A stretch of DNA of 58,607 nucleotides from Sphingomonadaceae bacterium (GTDB lineage Bacteria; Pseudomonadota; Alphaproteobacteria; Sphingomonadales; Sphingomonadaceae), in the NCBI GenBank assembly GCA_020630295.1, contig JAHDBR010000012.1, forward strand, positions 1 to 58,607. Direction: 5' to 3'. Under the pieces are notes generated by a model. It did no database searches, was not told the origin of the DNA, and saw only the letters and a list, made by a program, of their open reading frames with translations. Below are positions 43,550-51,464 of this stretch, piece after piece; positions within the stretch are counted from its first letter, which is position 1; each line of letters begins with the position of its first letter. The translations under genes were made by a program, and so were the position numbers.

Positions 43550-44156
43550 AAGCAGACGGGCCCTGCAATTGGCGGTACACAAGGATCAAATTATTCGCCG
43601 GCATCTCGTATCGCGCGGACCGGGACAGCCCTTCCTCCTCAGCAAACGCGTCAACATCGTCAACATGGCGAATTCCCCAACGCGGGTTTCGGCTGCGCAG
43701 GCTGAGATCAAAATCGAGATTTGACGGACTTGGTTCAACTTCCCTTTCGAAATAGGGGCCGTAGAGGATCAATGGCGCGCCTTTGGGTAAAAGACGCGCT
43801 GCCTCTGCGATCAGTCCGGTCGCCGCAGACCATGGACTTATATGGATCATGTTTACGCACAAAATCGCGTCAACATTCTCCACCGTCCAAGGCGTTTGCG
43901 CAGCATTTAATTGAATTGAGGGAGCTATATTTGGAAGGTCGCTATCTTCCAGATAGGCGTCAATCGAAGCGAGCGCCTCAACATCAAGGTCACTGGGCTG
44001 CCAGTGCAGGTTCGGGAAGCGGCGCGCAAAGAATAATGCGTGCTCGCCTGATCCGCTCGCTATCTCCAGCACTGTCCCTTGTTTAGGCAATTCGTGTGCG
44101 AGAATGTCGGCAATAGGCTCACTATTACGCGTTGTCGCAGGTGCATGGCGTTTCAC
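43548..44156 (-). CDS. DUF938 family SAM-dependent methyltransferase-like protein
   Basis: A 202-residue DUF938 protein. APATTRNSEPIADILAHEL at the N-terminus and VLEIASGSGEHALFFARRFPNLHWQPSDLD carry the SAM loop. VNMIHISPWSAATGLIAEAARLL and ILYGPYFE are further family signs, and DLSLRSRNPRWGIRHVDD is the classical end. The molecule methylated is unknown. It is last in a leftward set with the ABA4-like and NAD(P)-binding genes. It ends within the run of the entericidin terminator on the other strand. Confidence 0.88.
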   Translation of the reverse strand: MKRHAPATTRNSEPIADILAHELPKQGTVLEIASGSGEHALFFARRFPNLHWQPSDLDVEALASIDAYLEDSDLPNIAPSIQLNAAQTPWTVENVDAILCVNMIHISPWSAATGLIAEAARLLPKGAPLILYGPYFEREVEPSPSNLDFDLSLRSRNPRWGIRHVDDVDAFAEEEGLSRSARYEMPANNLILVYRQLQGPSA

Positions 44157-44171
44157 TCAGCAGGCACCATC

Positions 44172-44630
44172 TCAGCTTTTCATCCGGCCATGCTGTTTGC
44201 GCGCTGCCCGCTCGCGAATGATCAGCCAAAGGAACAAGCCCAAGGGCCCCGCCATGAAAGTAGCCAGCAGAATAGGCGCCTGTAGCCAGCGTGCGAACCC
44301 CTTTGCATCGGCATCTTTCGCGATCCACAGTCCCACGAACAAATCGAATGCGAGGTAATGCACCCATCCGATTGTCACGCCGCCATTCGATGCGAAGATG
44401 GCCCTTACGCCCTCAATCGTCGAAAAGTTCATGGCAGCATCGCCGGGGCCAACAGGATCTGCCACGCCTGTCAGAATAGAGATAATACCCACGGCATAGA
44501 CAGCGCAGAGCAGGCCGACACCCAGATACATAATCGCGCTAAGCGCCAAGGGCTTGCGCGGCAACAGGATCAGCACCGCCCATGCAATCATGGCGACAAT
44601 ATTGGCTGACTTGAAGATAACGTCCCACAT
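44172..44630 (-). CDS. ABA4-like membrane protein (DUF4281)
   Basis: A 152-residue four-helix membrane protein. MWDVIFKSANIVAMIAWAVL, GGVTIGWVHYLAFDLFVGLWIAKDA and ILLATFMAGPLGLFLWLIIR match the ABA4/DUF4281 family. In plants ABA4 is needed for neoxanthin synthesis; the bacterial role is unknown. AGAGAG precedes the ATG at 44630; the longer frame runs back into the gene before it. It is separated from that gene by 4 bases and from DUF938 by 15, so the three form an operon. Erythrobacters make xanthophylls, which makes the link worth a test. Confidence 0.78.
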   Translation of the reverse strand: MWDVIFKSANIVAMIAWAVLILLPRKPLALSAIMYLGVGLLCAVYAVGIISILTGVADPVGPGDAAMNFSTIEGVRAIFASNGGVTIGWVHYLAFDLFVGLWIAKDADAKGFARWLQAPILLATFMAGPLGLFLWLIIRERAARKQHGRMKS

Positions 44631-44634
44631 CTCT

Positions 44635-45336
44635 CTAGTCCCCTGCGTCGGCGATTTTTGGTAGCGCATTCGCAGCTCTGCGAATTCCGTCATGGTCATG
44701 GATGAACTTGCCGGCCGCTTGCCGTTTGCAAAGGCCGAGCACGCCTTGCGCGACCAGATCATCGCTGATGGCGCGATATTTGCGCAAACCGCCCTGCATC
44801 AGCAAATTGGTTATCGGGCTAACAATCCGGCCAATGCCTTCCGCCACCCTTGTATCATCGACCCTGTCACCCAGCAGCAAACCGGGCCGGAATATGTCTA
44901 CCCGTTTAATGCCGCAGCGGAGCAATTCCCGTTCCGCTTCGCCTTTCACTTTCAGGTAGAAGTTCTTAGATGCGGCATCCGCCCCGACAGAGCTGATTGC
45001 AATGAGATGACCCACTCCCGCGCGATGTGCAGCCGTCGCGGTATTTACGACAAGATCATGGTCCACCGCGCGAAAAGCATCCTCGTCTTTTCCGGCCTTG
45101 CTCCAAGTGGTTCCGAGCGCGCTTACCAACACGTCGGGCTTCGTCTGCATCAGCACGTCGCCCCAGTCGCTCGGGTCGGCCACGATCATTTCCATCCTCG
45201 CGCCATCAGGTAGCGCGCTTTCACGCCGGGCAATGCCGAGCAATCGCATATCTTCCCGCCCGATCGCTTGCCGGATAATAGCTCTCCCGATCAGACCTGT
45301 TACGCCTACTACCGCGATACGCAGGGGGTCAGACAT
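44635..45336 (-). CDS. NAD(P)H-binding Rossmann protein (atypical SDR)
   Basis: A 233-residue protein with GVTGLIGRAIIRQAIG at the N-terminus (nucleotide loop). SALGTTW, VGHLIAISSVGADAASKNFYLKVKGEAERELLRCGI and IFRPGLLLGDR are atypical SDR signs. It lacks a clear YxxxK catalytic pair (a YLKVK is present instead). It may be a redox enzyme or a scaffold. GGAGGGA precedes the ATG at 45336. It overlaps the dGTPase-like gene by 8 bases. Confidence 0.82.
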   Translation of the reverse strand: MSDPLRIAVVGVTGLIGRAIIRQAIGREDMRLLGIARRESALPDGARMEMIVADPSDWGDVLMQTKPDVLVSALGTTWSKAGKDEDAFRAVDHDLVVNTATAAHRAGVGHLIAISSVGADAASKNFYLKVKGEAERELLRCGIKRVDIFRPGLLLGDRVDDTRVAEGIGRIVSPITNLLMQGGLRKYRAISDDLVAQGVLGLCKRQAAGKFIHDHDGIRRAANALPKIADAGD

Positions 45337-46492
45337 TCGACAATCCCTCCGGTGCGGACCCATAGATGCGCGCGCATTGCTGCATTGCAAACCTGTCCGT
45401 CATTCCGGCGATATAGTCCGCGATATGGCGGCTGCGCGCAGGTTCTTCTTCAGGCAAGTTCTGACGCCAATCATCGGACAACAGTGCGGCATCCTGCTCG
45501 TATGCAGCATATAATTTTGCCACCACCTCACGGGCCTTTTCGGCAGTATCCAGCTGTTCGGGATGGTAATAAAGCCTATCATACATGAAGTTCTTCAGCT
45601 CGCGTTCGCACGCAGCGAATACGGGCGAGAAATGCGCGGAAAGACTGTCCGCCCGCCGGACATCTTCCATAGTCTCCATCCCTCTGGTCATTTTGCGCGT
45701 ATATTCGATAACGTCATTGACCATCATCCCGATCTGGCCCCGCACCAATTCCCGCAGCTGACGCTCTCTTGGCGCGGAAGGGAAGCGCTTTTCGACCGTT
45801 CGCCATTGCTGCGCGACAAAATCGATTTCCAGTAATTCATCCAGATCAAGGAAACCGGCGCGCAATCCGTCATCAATATCGTGATTATCATACGCAATAT
45901 CGTCAGCTACGGCAGCGACTTGCGCCTCCAGCGAAGGATAGGTCTGCAATTCGAGCGGGAACTCGGCATCCAGCTCTGCAAGCGCCCAGCCAGGCGACGC
46001 AACGGGCCCATTATGTTTAGCCAAACCTTCCAGCAATTCCCATGTTAGATTCAACCCCTCATGCTCGCAATAAGGGCTTTCGAGACGCATCAGCGTACGC
46101 AATGACTGGGCATTGTGGTCAAACCCGCCATGCTTTTCCATCGATTGCGATAGCGCCTTTTCTCCGGCATGACCAAAGGGCGGATGGCCGATATCATGCG
46201 CCAGACACAGCGCTTCTGTCAGATCCTCATCCAACCCCAAAGTTCGCGCGATCACGCGGCCAATTTGGGCCACTTCGAGGCTATGTGTCAGCCGGGTGCG
46301 ATAATGGTCGCCATCTGGAGCGATAAAGACTTGCGTCTTGGAGCGGAGGCGGCGGAACGAGATGGAATGGATGATCCGGTCACGATCACGCTGAAACTCG
46401 GTGCGGGGGCCGCGCGTCCCTTCCCGGTCTTCGGGAAATTCTCGGCCCCTTGATGTGGCGGGGTCTGCGGCAAAGGGGGCGCGGTCTATCAC
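45329..46492 (-). CDS. dgt: deoxyguanosinetriphosphate triphosphohydrolase-like protein
   Basis: A 387-residue HD-domain nucleotide triphosphohydrolase. RTRLTHSLEVAQIGR, LCLAHDIGHPPFGHAGE and the late VADDIAYDNHDIDDG carry the metal-binding His and Asp residues of the HD fold. The family removes triphosphate from dNTPs and keeps the pools balanced. The start is GTG at 46492; upstream ribosome-site support is weak. It opens the leftward run ending in DUF938. Confidence 0.9.
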   Translation of the reverse strand: MIDRAPFAADPATSRGREFPEDREGTRGPRTEFQRDRDRIIHSISFRRLRSKTQVFIAPDGDHYRTRLTHSLEVAQIGRVIARTLGLDEDLTEALCLAHDIGHPPFGHAGEKALSQSMEKHGGFDHNAQSLRTLMRLESPYCEHEGLNLTWELLEGLAKHNGPVASPGWALAELDAEFPLELQTYPSLEAQVAAVADDIAYDNHDIDDGLRAGFLDLDELLEIDFVAQQWRTVEKRFPSAPRERQLRELVRGQIGMMVNDVIEYTRKMTRGMETMEDVRRADSLSAHFSPVFAACERELKNFMYDRLYYHPEQLDTAEKAREVVAKLYAAYEQDAALLSDDWRQNLPEEEPARSRHIADYIAGMTDRFAMQQCARIYGSAPEGLSNV

Positions 46493-46559
46493 ACTGCGCG
46501 GCTTAGTTTAGCGTGGCCTGACCGACAACGGGAACAATCGGGCAACATTGACCCCGCGA

Positions 46560-47255
46560 TCAGTTCTCCGCCAGAATCCAGTCGGCAGCCGCCGCGCAAT
46601 GAATGCGCGTGGAATCGTAAATTGGCAGCACGTTGGCGTCGATATCAACCACCAGCTCCAGTTCCGTACACGCCAGCACAATAGCTTTCGCGCCTGCCTG
46701 CTCTTTCTGAGTGATGATTGTTTTCAAAGCGCGTTCTGCATCACGGCTGGCTTTGCCGATCATGAGCTCATCATAAATGATCCGGTCAATCTGCGCGACA
46801 TTTTCCATTTCGGGCGCGCGTAAATCCACACCGTGAGACACGATCCTTTGCCGGAAGAAACTTTCGGTCATGACATTTTTGCGGCCAATTAGGGCAGCGT
46901 CCAGGACGCCGTCTGCCGCCATCTTTTCGCCAATACAATCGGCCACGTGGATCACCGGGATATCGATTGCGCCTGTGATCTCGTCATACACTTTGTGCAT
47001 CGAGTTGGCGCAAATGATGATATTTTCGGCACCTGCCATTTCGAGCCGTTTAGCCGAAGCAACCAATTGATCGGCCACCACATCCCAATCGGCTTCATCG
47101 CGCTGCCCGTGTAGTTCCGAAAAATCGAGGCTCTCGATCAAAAGCGGCACCGTAGTACGCGGCGCTGTGCGCTTTTGGACCATGCGGTTTATCTGTTCCA
47201 GATAAACACGCGTGGCGACCCAGCTCATGCCCCCAATCAATCCCAGCTTTCGCAA
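46560..47255 (-). CDS. aspartate/glutamate racemase family protein
   Basis: A 231-residue racemase. LGLIGGMSW at the N-terminus, IICANSMHKV with the first catalytic Cys, and VLACTELEL with the second are the hallmarks of the two-cysteine Asp/Glu racemase family. Both active-site cysteines are kept, so it is likely active, without PLP. I chose TTG at 47255, which has AAAGGG upstream and gives the standard N-terminus; a GTG at 47282 is possible. A 6-base inverted repeat lies at 47296-47312 just upstream. The substrate (Asp, Glu or a relative) is open. Confidence 0.85.
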   Translation of the reverse strand: MRKLGLIGGMSWVATRVYLEQINRMVQKRTAPRTTVPLLIESLDFSELHGQRDEADWDVVADQLVASAKRLEMAGAENIIICANSMHKVYDEITGAIDIPVIHVADCIGEKMAADGVLDAALIGRKNVMTESFFRQRIVSHGVDLRAPEMENVAQIDRIIYDELMIGKASRDAERALKTIITQKEQAGAKAIVLACTELELVVDIDANVLPIYDSTRIHCAAAADWILAEN

Positions 47256-47295
47256 ATCAGCAATCCCTTTGACCGCAGACACCCAGCCCGCGCAT

Positions 47296-47312
47296 GGTGC
47301 AGTTTATGCACC
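47296..47312 (-). repeat. inverted repeat upstream of the racemase gene
   Basis: GGTGCA and TGCACC pair around GTTTA. It lies 41 bases before the chosen TTG. It may be an operator or a leader hairpin; nothing decides between them. Confidence 0.3.
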
Positions 47313-47346
47313 CTAAGAGCATCAGTCTATAGCTATCGAAATCTAT

Positions 47347-48333
47347 TTAATTTGCAGTCGGTTCGCTGTTTAACCGGCCGTTCAGAACGGTGTCTTCCAT
47401 CCAGGTTCCCACGTCGCGGGCGCTGGATTCGGCTGTTTCCTCCATGGGCAGATGACCGATCCCATCATACACGACCAAACGGCTGTTTGGGAGCTTTTGA
47501 TCGTACCATTCACCCGCCGCAAGCGGGACCAGCGCATCTTCGTCTCCCCACATTACCAAGGTTGGCATCGGCAAAGAGGAAATCTGCGCGGCATCATAGG
47601 TAACGCGGGGCGTGTTGAACCGGGCGATGGTGGCACGGCGGTTGCCGGGATAGCGTAACAGCTCCCAATAACGGTCAATGGCCTCCGGCGTGGCGATTTC
47701 TTCGTTGGAAACGCTTTGCCGGAAACTTTGCTCCACCAGACTGCGCGGAGTTATATGCTCCATAATACGGTTTACGCCGGGCATAGCGGCAATCGTAAAG
47801 CCGATATTGCCCCCCGAACCTTCCGGCCGTTTGACCGGTGCGCCGCTGGCATCGACCAGTAACAAACCGTCGAGCCGGCCCGGATGCGCCAAGGCAAAGC
47901 CGGCAGAAACCCACCCGCCCATAGAATTACCGCCCAGTGTAAAGCTATCCAGTTCCAGATGGTTGGCGACTTGGTCCACATCCTCGACAAAATCCTCAAG
48001 CATATAGTCGCCGTCTTGCGATGGCCCCGTCAGTCCATGGCCAATCTGGTCATAACGGATAATCCGGTATTCGTCCGAAAGCCGATCGACCCATGGCTGC
48101 CACGTGTGCAAGTCCGCGCTCGAACCATGCAGCAGAATGATCGCAGGCGCATCACGCGGCCCCTCGTCCCGCAGGTGCACTTCTTGGCCGTCCGCCAGTG
48201 TCACGAATTGAGAAGGATCGCCGCCATACTTGGCACGCATCTCTGCCCGATCGGTGTCCGGTGTACGGAAGATGATGAAGGCAGCTACAGCAAATGCCAG
48301 TATGATGCCGATAATCTTGGCGAGGGTTTTCAT
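47347..48333 (-). CDS. membrane-anchored alpha/beta hydrolase
   Basis: A 328-residue alpha/beta hydrolase. An N-terminal hydrophobic helix (about residues 5-22) would anchor it in the inner membrane with the rest in the periplasm. Oxyanion motif LLHGSSADLHTW, nucleophile elbow GNSMGG, then MWGDEDALVP and DGIGHLPMEE carry the catalytic Asp and His. It is third in an operon with a beta-helix protein and a diheme cytochrome; the gap to the cytochrome is one base. The substrate is unknown. Confidence 0.85.
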   Translation of the reverse strand: MKTLAKIIGIILAFAVAAFIIFRTPDTDRAEMRAKYGGDPSQFVTLADGQEVHLRDEGPRDAPAIILLHGSSADLHTWQPWVDRLSDEYRIIRYDQIGHGLTGPSQDGDYMLEDFVEDVDQVANHLELDSFTLGGNSMGGWVSAGFALAHPGRLDGLLLVDASGAPVKRPEGSGGNIGFTIAAMPGVNRIMEHITPRSLVEQSFRQSVSNEEIATPEAIDRYWELLRYPGNRRATIARFNTPRVTYDAAQISSLPMPTLVMWGDEDALVPLAAGEWYDQKLPNSRLVVYDGIGHLPMEETAESSARDVGTWMEDTVLNGRLNSEPTAN

Positions 48334-48334
48334 T

Positions 48335-49342
48335 CTACTTCATCTCCGCAATCCACCGCTCGATTGCGGCGACACCATCTTTATCGACAGTCGATTTCCC
48401 CAGCTCGGGCATGGCCACACCCGTTTCCGGACTGGCCATCCGGTAGTGGAGGATAGACTGGTCCGGTTTGCCCGGTACAATATCAAACTCAAGCCCGCCA
48501 GAGCCGCGCCCGGCCGCCACTGGCCGTTTCAATATGCCTATTGCGCTTGCCGTCCCCTGCTCCCAGCGCAGATCGAGGCCGGAATTGGACGCAGTCGCAC
48601 CGGGCCGGTGACAATGCGCACAATTGACATCGAGATAGCCGCGCGCGGCGCTTTCCGCAGAAACCTGCTCCCGATTGCTCCACAGTGGAACTTCAGCGGT
48701 GCCTTGCGGAATTCCGTCAAGCAGACCTGCAGCAACCATTTCACCGATTGCATCGCGGGAAAGGTTGCGCGCCTTTGGGCCAATCGGCACGACCTCGCCG
48801 TTCAATCCGTGACATTCCTTGCACTGGTTCTTGTTCGGAACGCGGTAACTGATTTGCTCGCCAGACGGCGTCGTAACGGGCAGACGTTTACCCGCAATGG
48901 CCAGGCGCGCCTCTGTCTGCTGCGCGTTCCATACATATGGCAACGCCAACCAGCCATCGGCGCGGTGCAGCAGCACGCGGGTTTCGATTAGTTTTCGTCT
49001 ATCGCCGTCATCAAAGGCAAAGGTTTTGATTAGCGCGCTGCCCACCGGCAACTGCAACAGATTCTCACCGTCCGGCGTGATCGTCTGACCGGTTGGTACG
49101 TAGTAAAAACGCAGCTTTTCAGCCCCGTCAGAATATAATGGCGTGTTGAGCTGATAGGATTTCACCCCGATTGTCGGAACCTGCGCTGCAGCATCAATGA
49201 AGAAGCCGAAGTCTGACAGAGTCCGCGGCAAACCGTCCTCTAATATCACTGCATCTGCCACGTCTGGGGCAGCCAAGCGGGCATTTGCTGCCGCTGCGAT
49301 CAGGGCGATGGCAGAAAAAGCAAAGACAATGCGCGACTTCAT
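48335..49342 (-). CDS. SO2930-type diheme c-type cytochrome
   Basis: A 335-residue periplasmic cytochrome. The signal peptide is MKSRIVFAFSAIALIAAAANA. Two heme c sites are CKECH at 174-178 and CAHCH at 241-245. The region between residues 40 and 170 has SYQLNTPLYSDGAEKLRFYYVP and PVGSALIKTF, which fits the SO2930/HNE_0200 family. It overlaps the beta-helix gene by 4 bases (ATGA). From memory, the public family descriptions list these two as genomic neighbours in other bacteria. The electron donor and acceptor are unknown. Confidence 0.85.
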   Translation of the reverse strand: MKSRIVFAFSAIALIAAAANARLAAPDVADAVILEDGLPRTLSDFGFFIDAAAQVPTIGVKSYQLNTPLYSDGAEKLRFYYVPTGQTITPDGENLLQLPVGSALIKTFAFDDGDRRKLIETRVLLHRADGWLALPYVWNAQQTEARLAIAGKRLPVTTPSGEQISYRVPNKNQCKECHGLNGEVVPIGPKARNLSRDAIGEMVAAGLLDGIPQGTAEVPLWSNREQVSAESAARGYLDVNCAHCHRPGATASNSGLDLRWEQGTASAIGILKRPVAAGRGSGGLEFDIVPGKPDQSILHYRMASPETGVAMPELGKSTVDKDGVAAIERWIAEMK

Positions 49343-50556
49343 CCGGCAATCCGCGCAGACAAAGCCTCAGGCGCGCCAGTGCAGCAGTTGCGCTCACCTT
49401 GTGGAGGAGTGCTCACAATCATTGGCCCGGGTGTGGCTTTATCCAGACCGATGCCTTGTTCCGGCAAATTGAGCGACCACCCGCGTGTGCCCTCTACTGC
49501 AAATAAAGCTGGCTCGCCCTCTTTCGACAGGCCGTCCCAGAGCACGTCTGGCAAAGCGCCGCCAAACGCGGCCAGCAGCATGTCCTTGCCCGGCAATTGC
49601 GGGTCGGTTCCGCCGCCAGTGTAGAGATTACGCCCGATTACGACATTGCGTGGATACGGATCATACCGCTCGTCAGAAAATTTCTGGGCGTAAGCGACAA
49701 CCAGCACCTGGGCGGTATCGTTGTTCGAGATCAGATTGTCTTCAACGTAAACATTCTCGTTGGCCATCACCATGATTCCGGTACCCTTGGGGATGGCGGC
49801 AACAATATTACCTTCCGGCGCGAAATTGGGCGTGTTGTTCGTAGTGACCAGATTGTTGCGCACGGTCACATCGCCGCCGCCCATTACCGGTAAATCCGGT
49901 AGATCAAAAACCAAGATGCCGCCCGTATTGTGGATCGCCATATTGTCTTCAACCACCGCGTTGCGGCTGTTTTCAATCTCTATTCCGGCTACATTATATT
50001 GCGCGATGGAGTTGCGGACAGTGATGGCGTTGCTCTGCCCGACATAGATGCCGGCATCGGAGGCACCCGATACGACGACACTGTCGATCAGTATGTTGGT
50101 GCTTTCCACTGGATAGACTGCATAAGCACCGTTGCTGGCTTTTGGCCCTTCGGTCCATGTCACACGCAAACGGTAGTAGATTATGTCATCGGCGCCCTTG
50201 GACTTAATTCCGTCGCCTTTGGCATTCTCTACCGCAAAATCACGCAGCGTCACTTTATCGGAAGTGACAAGCAACCCCTCACCCGCTCCCTGCTGGCCGG
50301 TAAAATCGAGGATGGTGGCATCCATACCCGCGCCGCGAACAGTGACACCGTCAACATCGAGGCTCAGTCCGTCCGTGAGTGAAAACCGGCCCGCTTCCAG
50401 AACAATCTCGTCGCCCGCTTCGGCCAGTATCAGTGCTTCCTGCAACCGTTCCTGCGCCCCGTCCCCGGCGGTAACAATAGTGGTTTTTGCAAAGGCGGGC
50501 TGCGCAACCAGCAACAGTCCAGCAGCGGCAAGACACGCTCTGTTCAGCTTGATCAT
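49339..50556 (-). CDS. secreted parallel beta-helix protein
   Basis: A 405-residue exported protein. The signal peptide MIKLNRACLAAAGLLLVAQ ends near PAFA. The body is a right-handed beta-helix, with repeated short strands separated by Asn and Gly (NILIDSVVVSGAS, ITVRNSIAQYN, AVVEDNMAIHN, VTVRNNLVTTNN, VYVEDNLISNND). Such folds often bind or cleave polysaccharides. A CC near the C-terminus (NCCTG) could link subunits or bind metal. The ATG at 50556 has GGGAGA upstream. It is first in the leftward operon with the diheme cytochrome and hydrolase. Confidence 0.85.
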   Translation of the reverse strand: MIKLNRACLAAAGLLLVAQPAFAKTTIVTAGDGAQERLQEALILAEAGDEIVLEAGRFSLTDGLSLDVDGVTVRGAGMDATILDFTGQQGAGEGLLVTSDKVTLRDFAVENAKGDGIKSKGADDIIYYRLRVTWTEGPKASNGAYAVYPVESTNILIDSVVVSGASDAGIYVGQSNAITVRNSIAQYNVAGIEIENSRNAVVEDNMAIHNTGGILVFDLPDLPVMGGGDVTVRNNLVTTNNTPNFAPEGNIVAAIPKGTGIMVMANENVYVEDNLISNNDTAQVLVVAYAQKFSDERYDPYPRNVVIGRNLYTGGGTDPQLPGKDMLLAAFGGALPDVLWDGLSKEGEPALFAVEGTRGWSLNLPEQGIGLDKATPGPMIVSTPPQGERNCCTGAPEALSARIAG

Positions 50557-50669
50557 TCTAAGTCTCCCTCTCTCGCTGCGTAGTGTGTCGCAAAATTGAT
50601 GTGAAACCAAGTGGCAGTTTGAAACGAATGACTTTATCAGCGACGATATTGCTTGAGAGGACTGACCAG

Positions 50670-51113
50670 ATGAACGCTAATAGGATGAGTTTTGCCCGAT
50701 TGACCAGCACACTGGCGCTAGGCGCTGCGGCGACGCTGACGTTCGCCGCGCCTGCATCTGCGGCACCTGCATCCATTGCCGGAAACTGGAAAACCGACGA
50801 TGGTAAATCAGTCATCCAATTCTATAAATGCGGTTCATCCATGTGCGGCAAAATCTCGAAGTTTCTTGTGAAGGAACCGGCAGGCGGCGCGCGCGATACA
50901 GAAAATCCCGACAAGTCGAAGCGTAACCGAAAGCTTTTAGGTCTGCAGATATTCTCGAACCTGAAAGCAGATGGAAATGCTTTCAAAGGCAATGGCTACA
51001 GCCCTGAAGACGGCCGCGACTTCAAAGCGCAAGTCTACCGTTCGGGTTCGGGATTGAAGGTCAAAGGTTGCGTGCTGGTATTTTGCCGCACCGCTAGTTT
51101 TACCCGCTACTAA
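50670..51113 (+). CDS. DUF2147 family exported protein
   Basis: A 147-residue protein. A signal peptide is seen at MNANRMSFARLTSTLALGAA with cleavage near ASA-A. The mature part has IAGNWKTDDGKSVIQFYKCGSSMCGKI, the classical DUF2147 opening with two cysteines, and GLQIFSNLKADGNAFKGNGYSPEDGR. The C-terminus has two more cysteines (KGCVLVFCRTASFTRY). Function is unknown, probably periplasmic. GAGAGGA lies 9 bases before the ATG at 50670. It is divergent from the beta-helix operon. Confidence 0.85.
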   Translation: MNANRMSFARLTSTLALGAAATLTFAAPASAAPASIAGNWKTDDGKSVIQFYKCGSSMCGKISKFLVKEPAGGARDTENPDKSKRNRKLLGLQIFSNLKADGNAFKGNGYSPEDGRDFKAQVYRSGSGLKVKGCVLVFCRTASFTRY

Positions 51114-51122
51114 GCCGCAGGA

Positions 51123-51461
51123 TCAGCCAATTCCGATAGCGCACAGGCCCGCGCTCGTTCCGGTAACAGCCACGACCTCTGCATCACCGACGCGTTTCAC
51201 CCGCCGTAGATAATCGCGCAGACCGGTGGGCTTTTCGGGCTCGCCCTCTTGCGCTTCCATATTGCGGAGCTTGAGCAATTGCGGGATGCTAAGCCGGTCG
51301 ACCATCCTTGCGGACATACATTCAGCGCGCTTCTCGCTTAGTCCGTTTTCCACCAGCGCGGTTTTGACCCGCCACTGCACCAGCCCGTCAGTCAGACCAG
51401 TACTGATCGCCAGCGCAACTACACCTGCCAGCAGAGCTAGAAAAACGAGCAATTTGCGCAT
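51123..51461 (-). CDS. hypothetical protein with N-terminal membrane helix
   Basis: A 112-residue protein with one hydrophobic helix (about residues 4-20) and a charged, mostly helical remainder (EKRAECMSARMVDRLSIPQLLKL). A central cysteine and the motif GLCAIGIG at the end are visible. I do not recognise the family. It starts 3 bases after pntB ends, so it may be the last gene of the transhydrogenase operon. It converges with the DUF2147 gene. Confidence 0.65.
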   Translation of the reverse strand: MRKLLVFLALLAGVVALAISTGLTDGLVQWRVKTALVENGLSEKRAECMSARMVDRLSIPQLLKLRNMEAQEGEPEKPTGLRDYLRRVKRVGDAEVVAVTGTSAGLCAIGIG

Positions 51462-51464
51462 TGC

